A stretch of DNA of 6,260 nt from Bacillota bacterium (lineage in GTDB: Bacteria > Bacillota > Bacilli > Alicyclobacillales > Alicyclobacillaceae): the NCBI GenBank assembly GCA_021816665.1, contig JAKAXI010000121.1, positions 1-6,260 of the forward strand, in the 5' to 3' direction. Shown in pieces: positions 1-5,734 of this stretch. Position 1 is the first letter of the stretch. Each line of letters begins with the position of its first letter. Made by a program: the position numbers and the translations under genes. The notes beneath the pieces are model-generated. The model had not been told where the DNA came from. It was given only the letters and a program-made list of their open reading frames with translations, and ran no database searches.

Positions 1-7
1 TACTGCA

Positions 8-14
8 CCTCCCC
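8..14 (-). promoter_or_regulatory. Ribosome binding site of the next gene, cut by the left edge
   Basis: On the minus strand this reads GGGGAGG, a near-perfect complement of the 16S rRNA 3' end. Seven bases follow it before the window ends, so the start codon should lie exactly at or just beyond the edge. It comes 26 nt after the tlyA stop codon and therefore announces another gene in the same direction. In Bacillus-type clusters the gene after tlyA/yqxC is often ahrC/argR, but nothing of the protein is visible here, so its identity is unknown. Confidence 0.6.
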
Positions 15-40
15 GTTACGTTTCGTCGGTCGAGTGTCCT

Positions 41-934
41 TCAGTCCCGGTTGAGAAGTACCCCTGACACATCCTCATTACGCAGTTCTCGCCAAGCTTC
101 CGTGACCACACGAAATGCATCGGTTTCACACTGGGGTATGTGGCTCGTACTGTCATCGTTCTTCCACCAACCGAGGAACTCCAAGTTCCCGTCGCCACCT
201 GCGACTGGAGAATAGTCGATACCTCGGCATGTGAGTCCAACCTGTGGTAAAAACGACATCAGCCCGCGAAGGACACTGAGGTGGACAAGCGGATCGCGAA
301 CGATTCCGCCTTTCCCGACATGTTCCCGTCCGGCTTCAAATTGCGGTTTGATGAGGCTAATGATGTCGAAGTCGCCTGACAAACTCGCCCGCAAATTTGG
401 GAGCAGCAAGCGCGTGGAAATAAACGAAACATCCATGACCCCCACATTTGGCGGAGGGTTAAAGGAATCCGGGTCCACGTGGCGAAAGTTTGTCCGCTCC
501 ATGACAACGACGCGCTCATCGTTGCGCAAACGCCAGTCGAGTTGACCGTACCCTACATCAACGGCATACACGTGTGCGGCCCCGTGCCGCAGCGCGCAGT
601 CCGTAAAGCCACCTGTTGAAGCCCCGACATCCAAAACCACTCGTTGTTCGAGTTTGACGCCGAATCGGCTTAAGGCTCGTTCGAGTTTGAGTCCGCCGCG
701 ACTCACAAAGTCGTGGGCTGGGCGAGCGACGTCAAAAACCGTCCCAGGCGTAACAAATGTGCCCGGTTTATCCACGGGCACTCCTTGAATAGACACAATG
801 CCAGCCATGACCGCCCGGCGTGCAGCTTCGCGACTCGGAAACAGCCCCTGTTCGGCCAAGAGGACGTCAACCCGAACCCGTTTCGTTGCTACATTGGATG
901 GCGTTTCTGGACGCTGCTCACTCCGACTGCCCAT
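41..934 (-). CDS. tlyA: TlyA/YqxC family rRNA 2'-O-methyltransferase (S4 + FtsJ-like domains)
   Basis: This is a 297-residue protein with an N-terminal S4 RNA-binding domain (about residues 19-61, KRVRVDVLLAEQGLF onward) and a C-terminal FtsJ/RrmJ-type methyltransferase domain. The SAM-binding motif DVGASTGGFTD lies at about 102-112. The K-D-K-E tetrad of this fold is visible as K83 (GGLKLE), D168 (VMDVSF), K196 (LIKPQFE) and E252 (NLEFLGW). Family members methylate ribose 2'-OH groups on rRNA; mycobacterial TlyA modifies 16S C1409 and 23S C1920 and makes cells sensitive to capreomycin. Old haemolysin annotations of this family are misleading. I chose ATG at 934 because GGGGGG stands 5 nt upstream. 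An in-frame GTG at 961 would add nine residues but has only a weak site. It follows oapA by 37 nt and is presumably co-transcribed. The usual family length is about 270-280, so the protein is complete. Confidence 0.93.
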   Translation of the reverse strand: MGSRSEQRPETPSNVATKRVRVDVLLAEQGLFPSREAARRAVMAGIVSIQGVPVDKPGTFVTPGTVFDVARPAHDFVSRGGLKLERALSRFGVKLEQRVVLDVGASTGGFTDCALRHGAAHVYAVDVGYGQLDWRLRNDERVVVMERTNFRHVDPDSFNPPPNVGVMDVSFISTRLLLPNLRASLSGDFDIISLIKPQFEAGREHVGKGGIVRDPLVHLSVLRGLMSFLPQVGLTCRGIDYSPVAGGDGNLEFLGWWKNDDSTSHIPQCETDAFRVVTEAWRELRNEDVSGVLLNRD

Positions 935-971
935 GTCTGCCCCCCGTTCATGTGTCTGCACAGAAGTCTCA

Positions 972-1541
972 CTAGCGGCGACTCCGACCAGGCGACCGCC
1001 GATAAAACAAAACGCTGTCGGCGATGCGGGCGGCCGTCAAAACAATTGGGGTCGGTACACGAATGGCGAGTGTTTTCCCGATGGCCTTGACAGCAACCGT
1101 CATGGCAGTGGTCAGCGCTGTCAACAAGATGATGACCAACTCTCTATGCCATGACGTTACGTGCATCGTGCTCGACAATTGGGCCCCGACTGCAAGAGCG
1201 CCTGCACCGCTTAGCACCCCAGCAATATCGCCGATCACGTCGCTGCAGATGCTGGATACCCGTTCTGCATTTCGCACGATTGAGATAGCCCGTCTCGCCC
1301 CGAACAGGCGTTTGGAAGCCATGGCGTGGAACGGCGTCTCGGATGCTACAGCCGCTGCCACCCCCAACATGTCGAACAGCGCCCCTACCACCACGATCAC
1401 GAGGATGGCAATGGCGCCAATAAACCAGAGTGCATGATTTAAAAAAACGGTGGATGTGTCAAACACGCCACCGAGAACGAATGATAATCCCGCAACCGTC
1501 AACGCGAACCGGATGGCCCGGCGCCACGGTGTTCTTTTCAT
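972..1541 (-). CDS. oapA: OapA-like OLE-associated membrane protein
   Basis: This 189-residue, strongly hydrophobic protein has about four predicted membrane segments (roughly residues 10-27, 37-66, 103-122 and 134-153). A basic stretch around 77-94 (KRLFGARR...R) lies between the second and third, and the C-terminus is arginine-rich (RRSPGRSRR). The middle contains FDMLGVAAAVASETPFHAMA, a helix break with acidic and small residues that slightly recalls DUF21/CNNM-type membrane domains; that likeness is my impression only. The start ATG at 1541 has GGGAGG 6 nt upstream. The assignment to OapA rests on size, topology and position: OLE RNA genes are characteristically followed at once by oapA, and this gene sits about 20 nt beyond the proposed OLE RNA. 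In Bacillus halodurans OapA binds OLE RNA and anchors the complex to the membrane. Sequence alone would support only a conserved small membrane protein; context raises the confidence. Confidence 0.82.
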   Translation of the reverse strand: MKRTPWRRAIRFALTVAGLSFVLGGVFDTSTVFLNHALWFIGAIAILVIVVVGALFDMLGVAAAVASETPFHAMASKRLFGARRAISIVRNAERVSSICSDVIGDIAGVLSGAGALAVGAQLSSTMHVTSWHRELVIILLTALTTAMTVAVKAIGKTLAIRVPTPIVLTAARIADSVLFYRRSPGRSRR

Positions 1542-1547
1542 TATGTA

Positions 1548-1553
1548 CCTCCC
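1548..1553 (-). promoter_or_regulatory. Ribosome binding site of oapA
   Basis: GGGAGG stands 6 nt before the oapA ATG. It is the tail of CTTGGGAGG, and CTTGGG is a hexamer that also occurs four times inside the OLE RNA. Its complement CCCAAG occurs once inside the RNA (1971-1976), so an alternative pairing could mask this site; that is speculation. Confidence 0.8.
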
Positions 1554-1631
1554 AAGGCTTGTCCAACAGCAAAACCAGGTGGCAGCTCCTTGAGTAAATG
1601 CTGTGGCTTAGGTCCAGTAGGTTTTCCCAAG

Positions 1632-1661
1632 GACGCGCTCGCGCGTCACCGCACGGGCGGT
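1632..1661 (-). other. Two abutting hairpins in the OLE RNA 3' part
   Basis: In transcript order, ACCGC-CCGT-GCGGT (1661-1648) is followed without a gap by GACGCG-CGAG-CGCGTC (1647-1632). These are perfect 5-bp and 6-bp stems with tetraloops, able to stack end to end. No U-run follows, so they are not a terminator. Confidence 0.7.
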
Positions 1662-1761
1662 TTCCCTTTCAGCGTCCCTTGTCAGCGTCGCCGTCTGTCA
1701 GACTGGATTACCACTCAGTCCACACTATAATCCCCAAGGAGCCACGCAATTGGCGAACAGT

Positions 1762-1798
1762 CTAGGCGTTTTCCGCGACAACCGCTGCTGTTTCCTAG
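1762..1798 (-). other. Hairpin within the OLE RNA
   Basis: CTAGG (1798-1794) pairs with CCTAG (1766-1762) and encloses an A-rich internal region around a small GCG...CGC stem. It is moderately convincing, and the inner pairing is short. Confidence 0.45.
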
Positions 1799-1832
1799 CC
1801 TCTTTTGCAGTTTCGATTTCACGCGGCACCAA

Positions 1833-1859
1833 CGGTCCTTCTTGGCCAAGAAGTGACCG
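1833..1859 (-). other. Strong palindromic hairpin within the OLE RNA
   Basis: CTTCTTGGCCAAGAAG is a perfect 16-nt palindrome flanked by CGGTC and GACCG, with a single bulged A on the 5' side. As RNA it folds into 6 bp plus 5 bp capped by a GGCC loop. Because it is self-complementary, it could also pair between two RNA molecules. Confidence 0.7.
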
Positions 1860-1938
1860 CCTGAATCCCGCGATCCCCTCCAAACCACTCAAGGCAGGCT
1901 ACGCTGCACACAGATTGCCTCCGCATGCAGGTTCATAC

Positions 1939-1976
1939 CCCAAGCCATAACTGCGCGAGGCAGCCACGCACTTGGG
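1939..1976 (-). other. Hairpin within the OLE RNA
   Basis: CCCAAG (1976-1971) pairs with CTTGGG (1944-1939), and immediately inside on the 5' strand TGCG can pair with CGCA. The six outer pairs are perfect. CTTGGG recurs elsewhere in the RNA, so alternative pairings are possible. Confidence 0.55.
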
Positions 1977-1983
1977 CCTCCGC

Positions 1984-2030
1984 GGAAGCTGGGTCGGGTT
2001 TCGCATGCCGTTGCGAACCGCCCACCTTCC
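1984..2030 (-). other. Long hairpin in the OLE RNA 5' half
   Basis: The stem consists of GGAAG with CTTCC, TGGG with CCCA, and GGTTCGCA with TGCGAAACC (one bulged A), separated by small internal loops and capped by ACGGCA. With about 17 base pairs it is the strongest local stem in the region. Confidence 0.75.
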
Positions 2031-2100
2031 TTAACTCCCAGCAGAAGCCCAGGGCTGGGCGCCCCAAGCCACCACCAGGAACTTCATCGATGTGCCCTTT

Positions 2101-2120
2101 GGCGGATTTTTAGCCCCGCC
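2101..2120 (-). other. Small hairpin near the OLE RNA 5' end
   Basis: GGCGG (2120-2116) pairs with CCGCC (2105-2101) around a 10-nt loop ending in AAAAAT. It sits just inside the second long-range helix. Confidence 0.55.
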
Positions 2121-2169
2121 TTCAGAAACAGACGGCTGACTAGAATACTGCGCCACCTGTGTCGCGATG

Positions 2170-2206
2170 TGTTCCCATTATAGCACACGAGCGTCAGCGG
2201 CTCGAA
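2170..2206 (-). promoter_or_regulatory. Promoter of the OLE RNA (extended -10)
   Basis: A consensus TATAAT (2182-2177) is preceded by TG one base upstream (2185-2184), giving TGCTATAAT, the extended -10 form read by the housekeeping sigma factor. The best -35 candidate, TTCGAG (2206-2201) with an 18-nt spacer, matches TTGACA poorly, as is common with extended -10 promoters. Transcription should begin near 2168-2171. The spacer region carries the inverted repeat CGAGC-N7-GCTCG (2204-2188), a possible regulator site. The promoter lies about 115 nt after the ispA stop codon, so the RNA need not depend on operon read-through. Confidence 0.78.
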
Positions 2207-2296
2207 TGCGAACACGCCCGGCCGCGCTGTGCTATGTGCCTTCCTCACACTCTGGCTTTCCCGCACGCTGTCGCAGTCATGTATGCTCGTTGTTCG

Positions 2297-3202
2297 TCAA
2301 ACGCCGCGATCGATCACGAAGTTTGCCAAGCTGCGCAGCAGAGGAGCGTCGATTTGGACACTGTCCAAGGCTGTCAACGCGTCGGCGTGAGCCACTTGCA
2401 TGAGACGCTTTGTCTCGTCTACGCCGACTAGCTTCGGGTACGTCAGCTTGGACATCCGCTCATCGCTCCCAACCGTCTTTCCGAGTGCAGCAGTATCTCC
2501 GATGACATCAAGCAGGTCATCTGCAATCTGAAAGGCGAGTCCAAGCGATCGACCGAATCTGCAAAGGGCTTCCTCGACGGCTGCCTCTACACCAGCAAAA
2601 ATCGCACCTAGCTGTACGGATGCCTCGATTAGTCGCGCCGTTTTGTGAAGGTGAATAAAACGAAGCGCATCCATTGAGCCTGGCGTACCTTCTGCCTCCA
2701 GGTCCGCCACTTGACCGGCAACCATACCAAAGCAACCGGCTGCACTGGCAAGTACCTGAACCATCCGGAGTTGGCGTTGCGCAGGAATAGCAGCTGGTTT
2801 TGCAAGTTGTTCGAAGGCGTAGGTTAACAGGGCGTCTCCTGCGAGCAGGGCAGTTGCTTCACCAAAAACTCGATGGTTCGTCGGTTGACCACGGCGCAAG
2901 TCGTCGTCATCCATGGTGGGGAGGTCATCGTGAATCAGCGAGTACGTATGGAGAATTTCCAGTGCAACGGCCACGGGTAACAAATCGGCTTCCGACACGC
3001 CAAAACTTCGCCCCACGGCCAGACATAGCACCGGTCGAAGTCGCTTGCCGCCTGCCATCAAGCTGTAATGCATGGAGTCAAATAAGGATTTCGGCTGGTG
3101 CGGGTCAGAGAAAAGCCGCTGGAGTTCTTCTGACACGAGTGCCGCCTGTTCTGCGAGGTACGCAGGCGCCAAGGATAAGGCGCCTTCTTGCGGATCAGTC
3201 AT
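2297..3202 (-). CDS. ispA: Farnesyl diphosphate synthase (short-chain trans-prenyltransferase)
   Basis: IspA condenses DMAPP with two isopentenyl diphosphates to give farnesyl diphosphate, the precursor of undecaprenyl carrier, quinone side chains and, in some Bacillota, hopanoids. The 301-residue protein has all family signatures: GGKRLRP (51-57), the first aspartate-rich motif in LIHDDLPTMDDDDLRRG (D92, D93 and D98-D101), the HKTARLIEAS region (about 186-195), and the second aspartate-rich motif FQIADDLLD (D228, D229, D232). This is the bacterial type II short-chain arrangement, although chain length cannot be fixed from sequence alone. I chose ATG at 3202, with AGGGAG just upstream; an in-frame TTG at 3217 would add five residues. 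The start overlaps the xseB stop by 8 nt, implying translational coupling. dxs, often the next gene, is replaced here by OLE and oapA. No terminator is visible in the 126 nt between its stop codon and the start of the OLE RNA. Confidence 0.95.
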   Translation of the reverse strand: MTDPQEGALSLAPAYLAEQAALVSEELQRLFSDPHQPKSLFDSMHYSLMAGGKRLRPVLCLAVGRSFGVSEADLLPVAVALEILHTYSLIHDDLPTMDDDDLRRGQPTNHRVFGEATALLAGDALLTYAFEQLAKPAAIPAQRQLRMVQVLASAAGCFGMVAGQVADLEAEGTPGSMDALRFIHLHKTARLIEASVQLGAIFAGVEAAVEEALCRFGRSLGLAFQIADDLLDVIGDTAALGKTVGSDERMSKLTYPKLVGVDETKRLMQVAHADALTALDSVQIDAPLLRSLANFVIDRGV

Positions 3203-3458
3203 GGCTCTCCCTCTCAATTAGCCCACTGCCGTCTACGGCCTTCAAAGCGGGGCCATTCTGACCGTCGACAAGCTGCTCAATCTGAAACTCTGCAGCGTCC
3301 AGTTGCTGCCGACAAAATGCCACGAGCTGCATAGACTCCTTGTACCGCTCGATCGAATCGGTCAAACTTAGCTCACCCGATTCCAGTTGTCGGACGGCTT
3401 CTTCAAGTTTTCTCAAGGCCGACTCAAAGGTCAAGTCGGAGTTGTTTCCCTCGCTCAT
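3195..3458 (-). CDS. xseB: Exodeoxyribonuclease VII small subunit
   Basis: This 87-residue helical protein has the family core: FESALRKLEEAVRQLESGEL (about residues 10-29), then LSLTDSIERYKESM and CRQQLDAAEFQIEQL. XseB binds several copies along the coiled-coil arm of XseA to form exonuclease VII, which degrades single-stranded DNA from either end into short acid-soluble pieces. I chose ATG at 3458 because AGGAGG stands 9 nt upstream; a TTG at 3497 would add 13 residues rich in arginine that do not look like the family. The gene starts inside the last 35 nt of xseA and ends inside the start of ispA. This makes a translationally coupled trio, expected for subunits that must be made together. 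The tail after residue 65 (DGQNGPALKAVDGSGLIERE) is slightly longer than in many relatives and is probably disordered. Confidence 0.94.
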   Translation of the reverse strand: MSEGNNSDLTFESALRKLEEAVRQLESGELSLTDSIERYKESMQLVAFCRQQLDAAEFQIEQLVDGQNGPALKAVDGSGLIERESHD

Positions 3459-4839
3459 GGGATTCGCCCTCCTCACCATCGATACGCGCGTGCGCAAACC
3501 CGTCTTGCATTTGAATGCGTACTCGCTGACCCTGTACGAGGTTACTGACGCTGCTCAGCACATTGTCTGTGGTCTCGTCAAGGACAACACTGTACCCTCG
3601 GGACAAAACGGCGAGCGGATTCAAAGCTTGAAGTTGGCTGATTCGCTGTTCCAGCGTGGCGTTCTCCCGCTCTGATTTTCGGCGTACTGCCACAGTGGCC
3701 CGTTCGCAGTGTGCATCCACACTTGTTTTCGCTTGGTCAATACGACGGCGAATGTCAACCCGGTAAAGTCTCTCTGTCATCGCGCTGAGCTTGCGACCTG
3801 CCTGTTGAACCGGCGTCTGAATGAATCTCGCTGCACGAGCCTCCAGGTAGTCTACGGTTTGTTTTCGCTGGTCCACCAACTTCATGGGATCCCGTAACAC
3901 AGCGGTCTTGCTCAGCGCCGCCAAGGTCTGTCTGCGTGCTACATGAGCGAATCTCAGCGCCGTTACCGAGCGCTTGTGCCATTCTTGCAGTTGAGCCGCT
4001 ACGTCCTGCAGATTCGGTGCCGCCAACTCTGCCGCAGCCGTAGGTGTAGCAGCGCGAACATCTGCCACAAAGTCACAGATCGTCGTATCCGTTTCGTGGC
4101 CTACGGCGCTGATCACGGGAATCGGGTACGAAGCGATCGCTCGGGCCACGACTTCTTCATTGAACGGCCACAACTCTTCCAGAGACCCACCGCCTCGACC
4201 CACAATCACGACATCGATGGACGTACCCGTTTGATGCAAGACAGATAGTCGTTCGAGAGCACGCACGATGGTGTCAGCTGCACCGGGGCCCTGAACAGCC
4301 GCTGGTGAGAGGACAACGGAAGCTAATGGATAGCGGCGCGACAAGGTGGTGCAAATGTCTCGAATTACGGCACCAGTTGGGGAGGTCACTACGCCGATCC
4401 GCCTAGGGTGCGCAGGCAGTGGTCGCTTGCGTCCGGGATCAAAGAGGCCCTCCTGTTCCAGCTTGTCTCGAAGCTGAAGGAAAGCAACGTAGAGAGCCCC
4501 CACGCCGTCTGGCTGCATCTCGTCGACGTAGAGCTGATATTGGCCATCGCGTTCAAATACGCCGATCGAACCCGTACAAATGACGCGCATACCATCCTTC
4601 GGCACAAACCGCAAAAAACGGTTGCGGCCCGCAAACATGATCCCGCGGACACGGCTCTTGTCATCTTTCAGAGTGAAGTACATATGCCCGCTGGAATGAT
4701 GCTTGAAGTTGGACAACTCTCCAGCTACCATGCAGTGCATGAGGCCGGGATCAGACTCGATCCGACTTTTAATTCGATCTGTCAACTCGGCCACAGTCCA
4801 GACATCTGAACGCTCTGAATACGCCACGGCCGTTGACAC
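3424..4839 (-). CDS. xseA: Exodeoxyribonuclease VII large subunit
   Basis: This 471-residue protein is the catalytic subunit of exonuclease VII, acting on single-stranded DNA in repair and recombination. Domains in order: an N-terminal OB-fold that binds DNA (about residues 12-110, with VAGELSNFKHHSSGHMYFTL), the catalytic domain (about 115-275, with TSPTGAVIRD, VGRGGGSLEELWPFNEE and SAVGHETDTTICDFVADVRA), a long helical coiled-coil arm (about 275-400), and the C-terminal segment LNPLAVLSRGYSVVLDE (406-422) typical of the family. Length is slightly above the usual 440-460. I chose GTG at 4839, one base after the folD stop, with GGGGGG 8 nt upstream; GTG at 4827 is a second option. TTG at 4875 would extend 36 nt into folD and add non-conserved residues. 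The 3' end overlaps xseB, its partner subunit. Confidence 0.95.
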   Translation of the reverse strand: MSTAVAYSERSDVWTVAELTDRIKSRIESDPGLMHCMVAGELSNFKHHSSGHMYFTLKDDKSRVRGIMFAGRNRFLRFVPKDGMRVICTGSIGVFERDGQYQLYVDEMQPDGVGALYVAFLQLRDKLEQEGLFDPGRKRPLPAHPRRIGVVTSPTGAVIRDICTTLSRRYPLASVVLSPAAVQGPGAADTIVRALERLSVLHQTGTSIDVVIVGRGGGSLEELWPFNEEVVARAIASYPIPVISAVGHETDTTICDFVADVRAATPTAAAELAAPNLQDVAAQLQEWHKRSVTALRFAHVARRQTLAALSKTAVLRDPMKLVDQRKQTVDYLEARAARFIQTPVQQAGRKLSAMTERLYRVDIRRRIDQAKTSVDAHCERATVAVRRKSERENATLEQRISQLQALNPLAVLSRGYSVVLDETTDNVLSSVSNLVQGQRVRIQMQDGFAHARIDGEEGESHERGKQLRLDL

Positions 4840-4840
4840 C

Positions 4841-5698
4841 TTAGTTGCCCCCCACGCCGCGCCGCCACTCACCAAGGCGGACTGTGTTTGCCATCAACAT
4901 CGCGATTGTCAGTGGGCCAACGCCACCGGGGACAGGTGTAATCGCTCCAGTGATCGATTCAACTTCGTCAAATGCGACGTCCCCCGTCAACTTGCCATCT
5001 ACCCGGTTCATACCGACGTCAATCACGACAGCGCCAGGTTTCACTCCTGTCGCTCGGATCAAATTCGGACGTCCCACAGCCGTCACAAGGAGATCGGCTT
5101 GTCGGGTAAAGTCCTCCAAGTTCCTCGTTCGTGAGTGGCAGATGGTTACTGTTGCGTTCGCTTCGAGCAACATCATGGCCATCGGCTTCCCGACAATGTT
5201 GCTGCGCCCGACCACGACAGCGTGCTTACCTGCTACGTCAATGTCGCTGCGTCGCAGCATTTCCATAATTCCAGCAGGCGTACACGGCCACACAGCATTG
5301 AGGCCGACAAAGTTCCGTCCCGCGTTGACCGGATGAAACCCATCTACGTCTTTCTGCGGGTCGATTCGCTGCAAGACCTCTGTGGTTGCGACATGACTTG
5401 GCAGCGGTAACTGAACCAAGATTCCATCCACAGCGGGATCGGCATTTAAACGCTCGACTTCGGCAAGCAGTTCAGCTTGACTGACATCCTCGCCGAGTTG
5501 GATGAGCTGGCTCGCGATGCCAACTTTACCGGCCGTCCGCTGCTTGTTACGGACGTAGGTTGCAGAGGCAGGATGGTCGCCAACTAAGATCACGGCCAAA
5601 GTGTAGGTGGTACCTCGGCTGGCTGCCGCTTCTACCCGCACTGCTACATCGGCTTGAATATCTGCCGCGATGGCTTTTCCGTCCAGTCGTACGGCCAT
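4841..5698 (-). CDS. folD: Bifunctional methylenetetrahydrofolate dehydrogenase / methenyl-THF cyclohydrolase
   Basis: FolD oxidises 5,10-methylene-THF with NADP+ and hydrolyses the product to 10-formyl-THF, supplying one-carbon units for purine and formyl-methionine synthesis. The 285-residue length is typical. Visible motifs: SATYVRNKQ with Y48 and the catalytic K52, GILVQLPLP with Q96, the DVDGFHPVN signature with D119, PCTPAGIMEML, the nucleotide-binding GRSNIVGKP (164-172), TICHSRT, and the C-terminal PVPGGVGPLTIAML. The start ATG at 5698 has GGGGGG 6 nt upstream. It is followed with a 1-nt gap by xseA, the standard Bacillus-type order, and preceded by the reductase gene after 36 nt with no visible terminator, so all may share a transcript. 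Confidence 0.97.
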   Translation of the reverse strand: MAVRLDGKAIAADIQADVAVRVEAAASRGTTYTLAVILVGDHPASATYVRNKQRTAGKVGIASQLIQLGEDVSQAELLAEVERLNADPAVDGILVQLPLPSHVATTEVLQRIDPQKDVDGFHPVNAGRNFVGLNAVWPCTPAGIMEMLRRSDIDVAGKHAVVVGRSNIVGKPMAMMLLEANATVTICHSRTRNLEDFTRQADLLVTAVGRPNLIRATGVKPGAVVIDVGMNRVDGKLTGDVAFDEVESITGAITPVPGGVGPLTIAMLMANTVRLGEWRRGVGGN

Positions 5699-5734
5699 GC
5701 CGGTCCCCCCGTTTGTTTTACGAGAATGTCCTTG

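Larger units (their letters stand above)
1681..2140 (-). other. Second long-range helix of the OLE RNA, with a 5-nt bulge
   Basis: GTCAGCCGTCTG (2140-2129) near the 5' end pairs over all 12 bases with CAGACGG and CTGAC (1697-1681) near the 3' end, leaving five unpaired bases (CGACG) on the 3' strand. It nests inside the outer closing helix in the correct order, which chance pairing would not be expected to do. Confidence 0.75.
1576..2159 (-). other. Outer long-range helix closing the OLE RNA
   Basis: On the transcript strand CAGGTGGC (2159-2152), about 11 nt after the predicted transcription start, is perfectly complementary to GCCACCTG (1583-1576), near the 3' end. The eight uninterrupted pairs are separated by 568 nt. 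Such a closing stem joins the ends of the RNA and fixes its likely boundaries. Confidence 0.75.
1562..2170 (-). ncRNA. ole: OLE RNA (ornate, large, extremophilic RNA)
   Basis: This structured non-coding RNA is about 610 nt long. OLE RNAs occur in extremophilic and anaerobic Bacillota, usually near ispA/dxs and just upstream of oapA. They form a membrane-associated ribonucleoprotein with OapA (and OapB and OapC), and in B. halodurans the complex is linked to tolerance of short-chain alcohols, cold and altered magnesium. Seen here: position between ispA and an oapA-like gene, the expected length, an extended -10 promoter at the expected distance, an outer helix joining both ends (1576-1583 with 2152-2159), a second long-range helix (1681-1697 with 2129-2140), and local hairpins at 1632-1661, 1762-1798, 1833-1859, 1939-1976, 1984-2030 and 2101-2120. 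No reading frame on either strand has a convincing start. The 5' end comes from the promoter and should be good to a few bases. The 3' end is uncertain: no intrinsic terminator is visible, so it may be processed from, or run into, the oapA message. I could not compare it with the family alignment. Confidence 0.88.

Noticed and set aside
972..1541. Plus-strand 137-codon frame (1024-1437) opposite oapA
   Set aside because: It is antisense to a better-supported gene with a good ribosome binding site, and its own start lacks one.
1566..1583. Possible intrinsic terminator: transcript GCCACCTGG followed by TTTT
   Set aside because: The only strong partner of the stem strand is nearly 570 nt away. 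The local hairpin is just 4 bp, and four U residues are too few. Read-through into oapA is more likely.
1726..1731. TATAAT on the plus strand as a possible promoter
   Set aside because: It lies inside the OLE RNA, where GGATTA...TAATCC can pair, and it has no good -35 and no plus-strand gene to serve.
1750..2113. Plus-strand reading frames of 66 and 62 codons within the gene-free stretch
   Set aside because: They have no ribosome binding site, low-complexity proline/alanine-rich translations and opposite direction to all neighbours, and they overlap the structured RNA.
2084..2266. Minus-strand 60-codon frame upstream of and overlapping the OLE RNA start
   Set aside because: There is no Shine-Dalgarno site, it spans the promoter, and no recognisable domain is present.
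2159..2431. Plus-strand cysteine-rich frames of 78-90 codons
   Set aside because: They are antisense to the ispA 3' end and the OLE promoter. The cysteines arise from the antisense frame and show no zinc-binding spacing.
4845..5410. Plus-strand frames of 91-163 codons opposite folD
   Set aside because: They are antisense shadows of an unmistakable folD with full motif coverage.
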